Below are positions 1-9,330 of a stretch of DNA of 64,000 bases, in pieces. Under the pieces are notes generated by a model that searched no databases, was not told the DNA's origin, and saw only the letters and a program-made list of their open reading frames with translations. The DNA lies in contig NZ_CP035319.1 of NCBI RefSeq assembly GCF_004328705.1, forward strand, positions 992,001 through 1,056,000, given 5' to 3'. Numbering within the stretch: position 1 is the stretch's first letter; each line of letters begins with the position of its first letter. The DNA is from Rhodococcus sp. ABRD24 (GTDB lineage: Bacteria; Actinomycetota; Actinomycetes; Mycobacteriales; Mycobacteriaceae). Both the position numbers and the translations under genes were made by a program.

Positions 1-2748
1 CCACTGCGATCCCAGATCCACCGCGTCCCAAGCACTCTCGAGCGCGCGGTCCACCTGGTCGGGCGGGATCCGGCCAGCGACCGCCTGAACCAGCGTGTGC
101 ACGAGCGTGCCAGCGATCGCATGTGTGTTGTCCCCGTCGCTGCCGCCGTGCCGTTCGAACATCCAGCGCAGCGGGCAACTGTTGATGAGTTCGATCGTCG
201 ACGGAGACAGGGCGACCGGGCCATCCGCCGGATTCCACAGCGCCAGATCCGAACTCGGTTCGAGCGTGCCGTACCACCGGTCCGGGTGGGCACCCCGCAC
301 CCCGGCCTGAGCGAGACGCGCGAGCTGATGCGCAGCCCGCTGCTGTCGGGCCGGATCGGTGGCCGCAACACCGGGATCGCACACGACGCTCCGTAGTTCG
401 GCAACCAGTGCAGGCAATGCCAGCACCCGCGGATTCTCGAACTCGATCGGCGTGACGTCGGCGTCGTCGCTGCCGTCCTCGCCGCGCAGCAGATCGTCGA
501 CGAACCGGGAGCGGACCAGTTCGGCATCGCCACTCGACGAATCCACCGCGGTCACCAGCAGCGAGCTGCGCGCGCGACTACACGCCACCAGGAACAGCCG
601 CCGCTCCTCCGCGAGGAGTGGCGCGGTGCGCGACAACGTCGGTTCCACCTCCCCCATCCCGCTCGTGATCTCGATCAGGTCCTCTGTGCGCAGCAGGCTG
701 CCGCGCGCACCGAGGCTCGGCCACAGACCCTCCTGCACCCCGGCCACCGCGACCACCTGCCATTGCCGGCCGGCTGCCGAGTGGGCGCTCAGGACGGTCA
801 CCGACTCCTGCGCAATCACCGTCCGCGAGCGGGCCGGGCCGGGAATGGCCTGTTCTACGAGGTAGTCCACGAACCCGCCGAGCTGTGCACGGGGCAGACG
901 GTCTACGTAGTTCGCGGCAGCGTCGAACAGCGCGACAACGGCGTCGAGGTCGCGGTCGGCCTGCGCACCGATCGGCCCGCCATGAGCGGATGCCGCGGCC
1001 CAGCGACGCTCGAGGCCCGTGGCCTGCCATACCGCCCACAGCACCTCCTCGACGCCACGGCCGCGCTGCAGTGGGACCCTGGCACGCCGCAGGACCTTGA
1101 GCACCCGTCTCAACGACAGGGATTCGACGTCTGTGAGGCCCGGCAGCAGATGCGCGACATCGGGGGCCTCTGGCCCGTCGACGATGATCGCCCGAAGCAG
1201 ATCCGACGAGTCACGGTCACCACCCGACGCCAGCTCGACGCGCCGCAGACCGCGCCGCAGCCGACGTAGGCTCACCGGCTCCGCGCCGCCCACCGGCCCC
1301 GACAGCAGCGCCAGAGCATCCTCCCCCGTGAACTCGCCACCCACCAGCGCGCGCAGCACCAGCAGCAACCCGGCCACCCCATGTTGCCGGGCGAGGGGCA
1401 ATTCGCTGGCCGCGGTCGTAACCGGTACCCCGGCTGCGAGCAATGCCCGCCGCAGCGGCGGCAGCACCCGTGGCACCGAACGCACGACGATTGCCATCTG
1501 CGACCACGGCACGCCGTCGAGCAGATGCGCGCGGCGCAGTGTGTCGGCCACCAGCGCCGCCTCCTTCGCCGGTGTCGACAGCACCCGTATCACCGCGCGG
1601 CCCGGATCGGGGCCGGGGTCCTCGGCCACGGTGAAGCCGCGATGCGGCGGATTGCCCGGCAGCCGTGCGGCAATCCGAGCGGTAACCGCCGCTACTTCGG
1701 GAGCGGCCCGAAAATTGGTGTCGAGGACGACCTGTGCGGGCTCCCCGCGGCCGGCAAGATCAGCGAGGAAGCTCGGGTCAGCGCCACGGAACGCGAAGAT
1801 CGACTGGTCCGGATCGCCGGCGACCGCCGTCATCGCGGTTCCGGTGCCGATCAGCCGCACCAGCTGCGCCGCCTGCGGATCGAGGTGCTGTGCGTCGTCG
1901 ACCAGTAGGTGCCGCACGCGCACCCGTTCCCGTTGCAGCAGAACCGGATCGGTGGCGAAGGCAGTGAGGGCGGCGGTGATCAGTTCGGCGGCATCGAGTG
2001 CGGGGGCCGTAGCCTCGGGGGCCTCCATCCCTACCGCTCCGCGTAGCAGCATGCCCTGCTCATAGTTCATCGCGAATCGGCCCGCCGCGACCCACTCCGG
2101 GCGCCCGTGTGCTCTGCCCAGCTCGGCGAGGTCCTCCGGCCCAAGGCCGCGCTCGTTCGCCCGCAGCATCAGATTCCGCAACTCCACCGCAAAACCGGAC
2201 ATGCCCAGCGCCGGCCGTATCCGATCCGGCCACATGGCGCCACCGTCGGCGATGTCGCCGCGCAGCAACTCACGCAGCACTGCGTCCTGCTCGGAACCGG
2301 TGATGAGCCGCGGCGGCGGGTTGCCGTGTGCGGCGGCCTGCAGGCGCAGCACCGCGAAGGCGTAGGAGTGCACCGTCCGCACCAGCGGTTCCCGGGTGGC
2401 CCGAGGGCGTGCCGCGGGACCCGGCTCCGGCGCCCCCTCCAGCAGCCCGGTGGTGATCTGTTCCCGGATCGCCGTCGCCGCCCGCCGAGACTGCGTCAGC
2501 ACCAGCACCGATTCGGGATCTGCACCGGCTGCGATCCGCGCGACCGCCGCGTCGACCACCAGAGACGTCTTGCCCGTACCCGGCCCGCCGAGAATCTGCC
2601 ACGGATGCCAACCGCGGCCGGGCGGGGCACCGGTCAGGACCCGCGCCGCGGCGGCCGGCCACGTCCGTACCGGAGACTTCACGAACTGCCGCCCGATCAG
2701 GCGCGCACCGGGCGTCGACAGTCGAGTGCGTGCGCCCGGTTCGGTCAT
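1..2748 (-). CDS. adnA: AdnA-type UvrD-like helicase/nuclease subunit (3' end cut by window edge)
   Basis: The frame is open from the ATG at 2748 to base 1, giving 916 codons without the C-terminus; the family is usually about 1050 residues. Near residue 45 it has a Walker A motif GGPGTGKT, followed by UvrD/Rep-like segments (VLVLTQSRRAA, VRTVHSYAF). The last codons read AGTLVHTLVQA, which looks like the first His motif of a RecB-type nuclease domain, so the window cuts inside that domain. AdnA pairs with AdnB to form the mycobacterial end-resecting motor-nuclease for double-strand break repair. adnB would lie just left of the window. The neighbouring divergent lipase reproduces the mycobacterial adnA-lipV arrangement, which supports AdnA over a generic UvrD. 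Confidence 0.85.
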   Translation of the reverse strand, partial: MTEPGARTRLSTPGARLIGRQFVKSPVRTWPAAAARVLTGAPPGRGWHPWQILGGPGTGKTSLVVDAAVARIAAGADPESVLVLTQSRRAATAIREQITTGLLEGAPEPGPAARPRATREPLVRTVHSYAFAVLRLQAAAHGNPPPRLITGSEQDAVLRELLRGDIADGGAMWPDRIRPALGMSGFAVELRNLMLRANERGLGPEDLAELGRAHGRPEWVAAGRFAMNYEQGMLLRGAVGMEAPEATAPALDAAELITAALTAFATDPVLLQRERVRVRHLLVDDAQHLDPQAAQLVRLIGTGTAMTAVAGDPDQSIFAFRGADPSFLADLAGRGEPAQVVLDTNFRAAPEVAAVTARIAARLPGNPPHRGFTVAEDPGPDPGRAVIRVLSTPAKEAALVADTLRRAHLLDGVPWSQMAIVVRSVPRVLPPLRRALLAAGVPVTTAASELPLARQHGVAGLLLVLRALVGGEFTGEDALALLSGPVGGAEPVSLRRLRRGLRRVELASGGDRDSSDLLRAIIVDGPEAPDVAHLLPGLTDVESLSLRRVLKVLRRARVPLQRGRGVEEVLWAVWQATGLERRWAAASAHGGPIGAQADRDLDAVVALFDAAANYVDRLPRAQLGGFVDYLVEQAIPGPARSRTVIAQESVTVLSAHSAAGRQWQVVAVAGVQEGLWPSLGARGSLLRTEDLIEITSGMGEVEPTLSRTAPLLAEERRLFLVACSRARSSLLVTAVDSSSGDAELVRSRFVDDLLRGEDGSDDADVTPIEFENPRVLALPALVAELRSVVCDPGVAATDPARQQRAAHQLARLAQAGVRGAHPDRWYGTLEPSSDLALWNPADGPVALSPSTIELINSCPLRWMFERHGGSDGDNTHAIAGTLVHTLVQAVAGRIPPDQVDRALESAWDAVDLGSQW

Positions 2749-2798
2749 GCAAGGAATCTCACCAGACGGGTCCGACATCAACCGCATCCGGCATAGTG

Positions 2799-3581
2799 AT
2801 GCCTATGCGCGGTCTCCACACATATCTGTTCGGCGCTCCCGGAGCGCCCGAGGTGCTCGCGGTCCACGGGCTGACGGGGCATGGTCGACGGTGGGAGGAC
2901 CTCGGGACCGGCCTGCTCAGCGACACCCGGATCATCGCGCCCGACCTCCGTGGTCACGGCCGCTCGCCATGGACGCCGCCGTGGGGCATCGACACGCACG
3001 TCGCCGATCTGATCGAGGTCCTCGACGAGCACGCGACCGGGCCCGTCGTGGTGGTCGCCCACTCGTACGGCGGCGCGATCGCGTTGCATCTCGCAAAGTC
3101 GGCGCCGGAGCGGGTGCGCGGCCTCGTCCTGCTCGATCCCGCGATCGGGCTGCCGCCCGAGACGATGGGGCGCATCGCCGAACTCGTCATCGCACATCCG
3201 GACTACACGGATGCCGCGGAGGCCCGCTCGGAGAAGGTCCACGGCGCGTGGGCCGACGTGCCCGCGGCCGCGCTCGATGCCGACCTCGCCGAGCATCTGG
3301 TCGAACTGGAGAACGGCCGCGTCGGCTGGCGCATGTCCATCCCCGCGGTCGTCGCGTCGTGGGGCGAGATGGCCCGCGACTTCGTCGTGCCGCCGCCCGG
3401 CACACCCACCGTCCTGGTACAGGCGATGCGCGTCCAGCCGCCGTACGTGACGGCCGAGTTCCGGGCCGCTCTCGCCGAGACGCTCGGCCCTGATCTGACG
3501 CTCGCCGACCTCGATTGCGACCACATGGTCGCGCACGCCGAACCCGACGAGGTCGCCATGCTCGTCCGCAAGCTGCTGTAG
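2799..3581 (+). CDS. lipV: alpha/beta hydrolase, LipV-like lipase/esterase
   Basis: About 260 residues with an alpha/beta-hydrolase fold: oxyanion-hole HGLTG near residue 23, nucleophile elbow AHSYGG with Ser near 89, and a late His in the segment DCDHMVAHA, the likely catalytic base. No signal peptide is visible, so it is probably cytosolic or released by another route. In M. tuberculosis the gene next to adnA is lipV, an esterase/lipase, and this is the same position and direction. The start is uncertain: GTG 2796, ATG 2799 and ATG 2805 are all in frame and none has a clear Shine-Dalgarno, which would fit a leaderless message. Upstream in-frame codons to 2730 overlap the adnA start and are unlikely to be used. 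Confidence 0.8.
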   Translation: MPMRGLHTYLFGAPGAPEVLAVHGLTGHGRRWEDLGTGLLSDTRIIAPDLRGHGRSPWTPPWGIDTHVADLIEVLDEHATGPVVVVAHSYGGAIALHLAKSAPERVRGLVLLDPAIGLPPETMGRIAELVIAHPDYTDAAEARSEKVHGAWADVPAAALDADLAEHLVELENGRVGWRMSIPAVVASWGEMARDFVVPPPGTPTVLVQAMRVQPPYVTAEFRAALAETLGPDLTLADLDCDHMVAHAEPDEVAMLVRKLL

Positions 3582-3590
3582 GGGCATCTC

Positions 3591-3887
3591 GTGGCGGCCA
3601 CTACCGAGGAACAGATCGAACGAGTCCGCGAGCTGGTCGCTTCCATTCCCCCGGGCACCGTCGCCACCTACGGCGACATCGCTTCGGCTGCAGCGCTTTC
3701 CAGTCCTCGGACAGTGGGCTGGATCATGCGGACCGATGCGGTAGATCTGCCGTGGCACCGGGTGCTGGGTGCCTCCGGACGGCCGGCGGCCCACCTCGCC
3801 CACCGCCAGTTGGCGAGGCTCGAACTCGAAGGCGTCCCGATCCGCGACGGTCGGGTGGACCTCGCGGCGGCCCGGCACCGGTTCTGA
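3591..3887 (+). CDS. alkyltransferase-like (ATL) DNA-lesion-binding protein
   Basis: This 98-residue protein is the DNA-binding domain of the O6-alkylguanine-DNA alkyltransferase family, with the family segments PPGTVATYGDIA (Tyr 27), SPRTVGWIM (Arg 40, the base-flipping finger) and PWHRVL. In true alkyltransferases the last motif is PCHRV; here the acceptor Cys is Trp 55, which defines the ATL group. ATLs bind O6-alkylguanine without repairing it and hand the lesion to nucleotide excision repair. It starts with GTG nine bases after the lipV stop, so the two are probably cotranscribed, as in mycobacteria (Rv3203-Rv3204). Confidence 0.88.
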   Translation: MAATTEEQIERVRELVASIPPGTVATYGDIASAAALSSPRTVGWIMRTDAVDLPWHRVLGASGRPAAHLAHRQLARLELEGVPIRDGRVDLAAARHRF

Positions 3888-3932
3888 ACACCGATCGGCA
3901 CATCCACGCTCCGAATGCGGCAGCATTGGGCC

Positions 3933-5681
3933 ATGACCACTTTCGACGCGATCATCCTGGCCGGTGGCCGCGCCAACCGGATGGGCGGCGTGGACAAACC
4001 GGCAATCGCCGTCGGCGGACGCCGAATGCTGGATACCGTCCTCGAAGCCGCGGCCGACAGCTCCCGGGTCGTTGTCGTCGGACCGCACCGCGACGACTTG
4101 AATCCACGCATACTGCAGACACAGGAAACGCCGATCGGGTCGGGTCCGGTGTCGGCTGTGGCTGCCGGGCTGGCATCTCTATCCGGACCGGACGACGAGC
4201 TCGTGGTGATCCTCGCGGCGGACCTGCCGTTCATCGACCGTGCCTCCGTCTCGGCGCTCGTCTCAGCCCTCGCCGAGGATGCCGTCGCGGACGCATCGTT
4301 CGCGGTCGACCCGGCCGGGCGCATGCAGTTCTTGCTCAGCGTATGGCGTCGGGCAGCGCTGACTGAGCGCCTCGATGCACTCGCCGGCCGGGAGAATCAG
4401 CCGATGAAGGCGCTCATTCCCGATCGTCACGTCACACTCGCGTGCTCGGGGGCCACCGACTGCGACACCCCTGCAGACGTCGAGCGGGCCCGCTCAGTAC
4501 ACATTCCGGAACCGATGGACATCGCCGAGGCACGTTCGGCGATCCGAGAAGCGCTGGCTCCCCTTCCGATTCGCGAGGTCCGGATTGTCGACGCGCTCGG
4601 TGCGGCGCTCGCGACGCCACTCGTCGCCGCCGAGGCCCTACCCCGATTCGATGTCTCCGCGATGGACGGCTACGCCGTGTCCGGACCGGGGCCGTGGCGG
4701 CTGCGAGACGAGATTTGTTACGCCGGATCGTCGTCGGCACTGTCCCTGGACGATGGCGACGCGGTTCGCATCGCGACCGGCGCCCAGGTACCAGTCGGCT
4801 CGACGACCGTAGTCCGCGACGAGTTCGTCGACATTGCAACGGATTCCGTCGGAAGAATGGTCGTGCTCCGATCCGGCTCCCCAGTGCGCGACGACACCCG
4901 ACGGCGCGGCGAGGACTGGCAGCCCGGCCATCACCTCGCGGAGGCCGGGACCACCATATCTCCCGCGGTGGTGTCGGCAGCCACGAGCGCCGAGGTCACA
5001 TTGGCTGCCGTGCGCGGCCCGGTGCGGGCTCACGTCGTAGTGACCGGCGACGAGATCCGGCGCGACGGACCCCTACTGGACGGACAGACCCGCGACTCCC
5101 TCGGCCCGATCCTTCCAAATGTACTGTCCCACTGCGGAGTCCGAACCGTTGCCGACACCCACCTACGCGACACCGCGGACGGGTTCGACACCGTACTGCG
5201 CGATTGTCGGGACGCCGACCTGATCGTGGTGGTCGGCGCAACCGGGGGCGGCGCCGCAGATCAGCTGCGGACAGCCCTGCTACGGGCCGGCGCCCGGGTG
5301 ATTGTCGAGCGCGTTCGGTGCCGTCCCGGCGGCTCCCAGGTCACAGCACTGATGCCGGACGGTCGCGTCGTCCTCGGGCTACCCGGCAACCCCCTGGCGG
5401 CGTTGTCGACCCTGCTGGTGATGCTGCCCGCAATCGTCGACGGCCTCACTGCCCGGACGTCGACGGCGCCGATGACCGGCGCGGTGGTCAACGCCGCAGC
5501 GGCCGGGACCGCCGTCACGAGAATCGTGCCCGCCGCGCGGCAGGCGAACGGGACCTGGCGCGCCGACACTGTCGTTCGCACGGCGCATCTCGCTGGACTG
5601 ATCGGGCGCGAGGCACTCGCACTCCTCCCACCACATCCCATCGACGAACAGACCGTCGAATTGCTCTTTTTACCTGAGTGA
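3933..5681 (+). CDS. fused MobA-MoeA molybdenum cofactor protein
   Basis: This 582-residue protein joins two Mo-cofactor enzymes. Residues 1 to about 190 are a MobA-type guanylyltransferase with the nucleotide-binding signature LAGG..RMGG.DKP (residues 9-23) and an AADLPF segment. From about residue 198 it is a MoeA-type molybdenum insertase: RFDVSAMDGYAV, TGDEI, and near the C-terminus GLPGNPLAAL. The usual MoeA segment SGGVSVGDYD is replaced by TGGGAADQL, keeping only the Asp, and the usual KPGKP reads RPGGSQ. The ATG at 3933 is chosen over 3915 because the MobA domain begins there. It probably supplies Mo-bis-MGD to the nitrate reductase encoded at 21.6-23.7 kb, though it is not in that operon. 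Confidence 0.88.
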   Translation: MTTFDAIILAGGRANRMGGVDKPAIAVGGRRMLDTVLEAAADSSRVVVVGPHRDDLNPRILQTQETPIGSGPVSAVAAGLASLSGPDDELVVILAADLPFIDRASVSALVSALAEDAVADASFAVDPAGRMQFLLSVWRRAALTERLDALAGRENQPMKALIPDRHVTLACSGATDCDTPADVERARSVHIPEPMDIAEARSAIREALAPLPIREVRIVDALGAALATPLVAAEALPRFDVSAMDGYAVSGPGPWRLRDEICYAGSSSALSLDDGDAVRIATGAQVPVGSTTVVRDEFVDIATDSVGRMVVLRSGSPVRDDTRRRGEDWQPGHHLAEAGTTISPAVVSAATSAEVTLAAVRGPVRAHVVVTGDEIRRDGPLLDGQTRDSLGPILPNVLSHCGVRTVADTHLRDTADGFDTVLRDCRDADLIVVVGATGGGAADQLRTALLRAGARVIVERVRCRPGGSQVTALMPDGRVVLGLPGNPLAALSTLLVMLPAIVDGLTARTSTAPMTGAVVNAAAAGTAVTRIVPAARQANGTWRADTVVRTAHLAGLIGREALALLPPHPIDEQTVELLFLPE

Positions 5682-5749
5682 TTCGACCAGCTCTCGCCTC
5701 CGGAGTATCGGACTTTCCGTCTCGAGAACCTCATGATCGGACGACCGCC

Positions 5750-6100
5750 CTAGCTGTGTCCATCCCCGCGCTGCTGACGTCCGATGCGGCGTTGTTCCTC
5801 CGCCCGTTCGCGACAGCGACGCAGAAACTCTTCGTCCGCCTCCGACTGCTGCGCAATCTGCCGACCCGGCCGGTCGTACTCCGGGAAGGCGGACGGAGAC
5901 GCAGGGCGCCGGTGGCCACCCATCCCACCCTCGGGCCGCCCGGCAACCAGCCAGAGCACCGACCCGACGAGCGGAAGCAGCAGGACGACGATCACCCAGG
6001 CGATCTTCGGAATGTTCCGAACCTGGTGCTCTTCAGCAACGATGACGTCGACCAGACAGACGATCCACAGGATCATCACGATCAGACCTAGATACGGCAT
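5750..6100 (-). CDS. small membrane protein with PLDc_N-type domain
   Basis: 116 residues. Residues 1-22 form a first membrane helix (LIVMILWIVCLVDVIV), and a second helix (IAWVIVVLLLPLVGSVLWLV) follows the short link HQVRNIPKI. This two-helix pattern is typical of the phospholipase D N-terminal (PLDc_N) domain found in many small actinobacterial proteins without the nuclease part. The C-terminus is hydrophilic and Arg/Glu-rich. ATG 6100 is chosen because GGGGAGG lies about 12 bases upstream; a longer frame to 6334 adds non-membrane sequence with no homology appeal. Function unknown. It converges on the MobA-MoeA gene. Confidence 0.75.
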   Translation of the reverse strand: MPYLGLIVMILWIVCLVDVIVAEEHQVRNIPKIAWVIVVLLLPLVGSVLWLVAGRPEGGMGGHRRPASPSAFPEYDRPGRQIAQQSEADEEFLRRCRERAEEQRRIGRQQRGDGHS

Positions 6101-6361
6101 ACGACGACAAGCCTCCCCATTCGTGCCGACCGCAGACGGCAACGACACCGTGCTTCCCCGACCACATGTGCCCGTCGATGAAACCAACTTCACGGTACTT
6201 AGCGCAACTATCGCTCCATGCGGAGACTCAAGAGAGTGTCTTGCGTCAAGAACCTGGCGGGGATTGACCGCATTGCAGGTTGGAGTGGTGAGTGGTCCAA
6301 TTCGTGTGAGGAGCGCGCAAACCTGTTCCCGCACCGGATGCGATCTCGCCGACCTCGATCG

Positions 6362-6847
6362 CTAGTCCTCGTACTCCGGTTCGGGCTCATCCACCCGTGC
6401 CTGATACCCCGGACTCTTCAGATCGAGGAAGATCGCACCGACACTCAGGTTCAGCGTAATGACCGCTTTCGGCAGATCCCACCTGAGAACTGCCGTTGGT
6501 CCGGGTTCGGCGCTCGTCGCTGTCCCCAGGAGTGCAGTAAATGCCATATCAAGGTTCGTAAACCCTTCGTCCAGCAACGGACGCACCACTGTCATGGGCG
6601 TGGCGTCATCTGCCACGTCCGAGACGAAGATCGAGATGTAGCGCATCGAACGGTTCCGCCTGTACATGTCCGCCTCCGGCCGGCTGACATGAAGGTTCGT
6701 CCGAATCGGGGCGCCAGTTTGATTCAATTCAACGACCTCCCATCCAGCCTGTGCGCAGAAGGGTTCCAGGTCATCGACGGCCCAGGTCCAATCGAATTCT
6801 GCGGCGAGGCGGGCGATACGGGTGGCGACTTCGATGTCGACGTGCAT
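6362..6847 (-). CDS. DUF6301-like protein, copy A
   Basis: 161 residues, soluble, acidic C-terminus, no signal peptide. It opens with the segment AEFDWTWAVDDL and contains CAQAGW, LRWDLP and a final SPGYQ, all shared with the protein encoded at 8378-8881. The pattern matches what I recall as DUF6301, a family of unknown function common in Nocardia and Rhodococcus near type VII secretion and polymorphic-toxin loci. The start is set by alignment with its paralog (both begin M-x-x-DIE...). No good ribosome binding site is visible, and its upstream DNA is occupied by a transposase remnant, so its promoter may have been lost. Confidence 0.65.
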   Translation of the reverse strand: MHVDIEVATRIARLAAEFDWTWAVDDLEPFCAQAGWEVVELNQTGAPIRTNLHVSRPEADMYRRNRSMRYISIFVSDVADDATPMTVVRPLLDEGFTNLDMAFTALLGTATSAEPGPTAVLRWDLPKAVITLNLSVGAIFLDLKSPGYQARVDEPEPEYED

Positions 6848-6914
6848 GTGTGGATGCTACTTTCGCTCGACTGTAGTTCCGGCAACCCATGGACCTACCC
6901 GCGCCTACCCCCAC

Positions 6915-8127
6915 ATGTCCGTAGACGCCACCAGAACCGGTGTCGTGTCGCACGCCGGCACAGTCCTGCTGCTGCGCACCGCCGAGAAAACTGGCTTGAC
7001 CACCGCTCTGTCGACCGGGTTGGCACCGTGGCGCAAGCCGCTGGCCAGCCACGATCCCGGCAAGATCGTATTGGACCTCGCGGTGACCCTCGCACTCGAT
7101 GGCGACTGCCTCGCCGACATCGCCCAACTGCGCAACCACCCGGAGGTCTTCGGCCGGGTCGCCTCCGACCCGACCGTCTCACGCCTGGTCACCACACTGG
7201 CCGCCGACGCCCCGAAAGCACTCGCAGTGATCAACACCGCACGCCGCACCGCTCGGGCCAACGCCTGGGCGGCGGCCGGCGAACACGCCCCCGACCACCG
7301 CACCGGCTCCAACACCGCCGCCGACTCTCCCCCAAGCACTCCGTGCAGGGCGGTACCCCCATCGCCGTCGTCAAGGACGCGTTGGCGCAGCTGCCGTCCG
7401 ATCCCGGTTAGCGGGTCGGCCGCAAGGTCATGATCCGCACCGACGGTGCCGGCGGCACCCACGCCCTGATCGAGTACCTGACCAAACGCCACCTGGGTAC
7501 TCGATCGGGTTCTCACTCACCGACACGATGGCCGCCAAGATCGCGATGATCCCGAAGGAGGTGTGGACCCCGGCCTACGACGCCGACGGGACGGTCCGCG
7601 ACGGCGCCTGGTCGCCGAACTGACCGGCCTACTGGATCTTTCGGGCTGGCAGACCGGGATGCGGGTGATCGTCCGGAAGGAACGACCGCACCCCGGTGCG
7701 CAGTTGCGATTCACCGACACCGACGGGCTGAGACTGACCGCGTTCGTCACCAACACCACTCGCGGCCAGCTGCCGGATCTCGAAACTACGGCACCGGAGG
7801 CGGGCGCGCTGCGAGGACCGCATCCGGTCCACGAAAGACACCGGACAGCAAAGCCTTCCGCTGCACGGGTTTGACCAGAACCGGATCTGGCTGGCGGTCG
7901 TGCAGTTGGCGTGCGAGCCGACTGCGTGGACGCAGATGCTCGTCTTCAACACTGATCCGGCACGCCGCTGGGAACCCAAACGCCTGCGGTTGCGTCTGCT
8001 CTCGATCGCCGGCCGTATCGCCCGGCATGCCCGCCGTAGTCACTCGAGACTGTCCGCGCACGCACCGCACGTGGACCTGCTGACCGCCGGACTCGGGCGC
8101 CTCGCCGCGCTACCGGTTCCGACCTGA
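6915..8127 (+). pseudogene. decayed IS1380-type transposase
   Basis: The N-terminal frame from ATG 6915 reads an IS1380-family transposase start (RTGVVSHAG, HDPGKIVLDLAVTLALDGD, DIAQLRNHPEVFG). After about 7320 the frame jumps: a stretch equivalent to the first catalytic Asp region appears deleted. Later pieces appear in other frames: VKDALAQLP near 7370 ending in a stop, MIRTDGAGGTHAL near 7430, VAELTGLLDLSGW and VRKERPHPGAQLRFTDTDG near 7610-7720, and RRWEPKRLRLRLLSIAGRIAR near 7960. The last frame ends at 8127 with an IS1380-like C-terminus. Several frameshifts and the internal loss make it non-functional. Terminal repeats were not recognised. Confidence 0.8.
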
Positions 8128-8377
8128 CCTGCGTCAAACTGCTCGACCGAGACGAAAGGCAAGCCACATTCGGGGCCGTGGACCCCGACGTCACCCGACC
8201 GCGTCGGGTACTCGCTCACGGACGAACACGTTTCCTCGATCGAGACACCCAGTACGAAGCCGCTCAGGCCAGCACGCGGGCCTCACGAAAGATCGAGGCT
8301 GGTGCGAGGTGCGCAAGCTATCGATTTTCAGGAATGACAGCGAGTCGGGCCGGCCGCAGCCTCAACCGACCTCACGT

Positions 8378-8881
8378 CTACTCAACTTCGGCGCTCTGCT
8401 CGATTTCGTCGTTCCATTGCTGGTACGCAGGACTGACCAGATACACCCTGACCGATGAGACACCGATTTGGGCCCTCACCACCAGGCCCGGAAGGTCCCA
8501 GCGCAGGCCGCGGGTCGGTTCGATCCACCAATCCGTGGGCCGCTGCCCGAGCAGTTCGAACATCCGCTGCACGAGTGCATCGAAAACTTCATCCAGCTCA
8601 GGCTCCAAGTCGCTCTGACCGAGAACCACATCACTGGCACGGAAGGAGATCGCATCGATCGCTCGCGACAATTCGGTTGTCGATACGTCCGCGACGGATA
8701 CCCTCACATCAGGGCGATTGACTTCGAGATTGGTCACGGCTGCTGGCACCTGCTCATCGAGGCCGCTGAACTGCCAGCCAACCTGACCACAGAACAGCGG
8801 CAGGTCATTGACGGTCCACGTCCAGTCGAACTCAGCGGCCGCGCGCACCGCCTGGGCAGCGCGTTCGATATCTGCTCGCAT
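8378..8881 (-). CDS. DUF6301-like protein, copy B
   Basis: 167 residues from the ATG at 8881; an upstream GTG at 8956 would give 192. The shorter form is preferred because its first residues align with copy A at 6362-6847 (DIE..., then AAEFDWTWTVNDL, FCGQVGWQF, GLRWDLPG, SPAYQQW). Soluble and acidic, with no catalytic motif visible. It lies directly downstream of the small ORF at 8972-9235 on the same strand, so the two probably formed one transcription unit. The family looks like what I know as DUF6301; an immunity-type role is only inferred from where such genes usually sit. Confidence 0.65.
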   Translation of the reverse strand: MRADIERAAQAVRAAAEFDWTWTVNDLPLFCGQVGWQFSGLDEQVPAAVTNLEVNRPDVRVSVADVSTTELSRAIDAISFRASDVVLGQSDLEPELDEVFDALVQRMFELLGQRPTDWWIEPTRGLRWDLPGLVVRAQIGVSSVRVYLVSPAYQQWNDEIEQSAEVE

Positions 8882-8971
8882 CTTTTGCAGCTCTCTCGTA
8901 GTCAGAGTTGGTGGTTCGGTAGTGGCCGTCACGGCGGTCGTAGCGTCCCACATCACGACGGGGCCAAGTAC

Positions 8972-9235
8972 TCACAGGTAAGTCATGCCGCGGAGGCGTT
9001 CTTCATCCGAGACGATCTGTCCGGGCGGCGGCGTGTGCTGCACGACGTTGACTGTCAATGATTCGTTTGCCGGTGTTCGAGGGGGCCGGAACCCGGGTAG
9101 CAGGGCAGGCACCGCAGGTACTGGAACAGCGAGTTGCCCGATCGCGGCGACATCGTGCAACCCTGCCTGGATCAGGCCACCGAGCCAGCTACCGGCCTGA
9201 CCGAGCACACCGACCGGGAAGTTCCCCGCCCCCAC
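8972..9235 (-). CDS. Gly/Pro/Ala-rich ORF, probably 5'-truncated
   Basis: 87 codons from GTG 9235; the same frame stays open back to a TGA near 9297, and the residues encoded there (LPQANPIVGAGNF) continue the same low-complexity style. The C-terminal half carries PAVPALLPGF and ends in VSDEERLRGMTYL. There is no known domain. Such Gly/Pro/Ala-rich tails are common in actinobacterial secreted or type VII-linked proteins, but this is a weak resemblance. The open frame ends abruptly next to IS-type debris (9331-9399 inverted repeat and the IS3 remnant), which suggests the 5' part was removed by insertion or deletion. It ends 90 bases before the preferred start of DUF6301-like copy B. Confidence 0.45.
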   Translation of the reverse strand: MGAGNFPVGVLGQAGSWLGGLIQAGLHDVAAIGQLAVPVPAVPALLPGFRPPRTPANESLTVNVVQHTPPPGQIVSDEERLRGMTYL

Positions 9236-9330
9236 GATAGGGTTGGCCTGTGGTAACGGTAGTGCGACCCCGCGCAGCGTAGCCTCGCGCTTTCACGCTG
9301 ACTGAGCGGAAGTCCGTGTCATAAACGAAG

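Noticed and set aside
6915..8127. Functional transposase gene
   Set aside because: The homologous segments lie in several frames with a stop and a missing central region.
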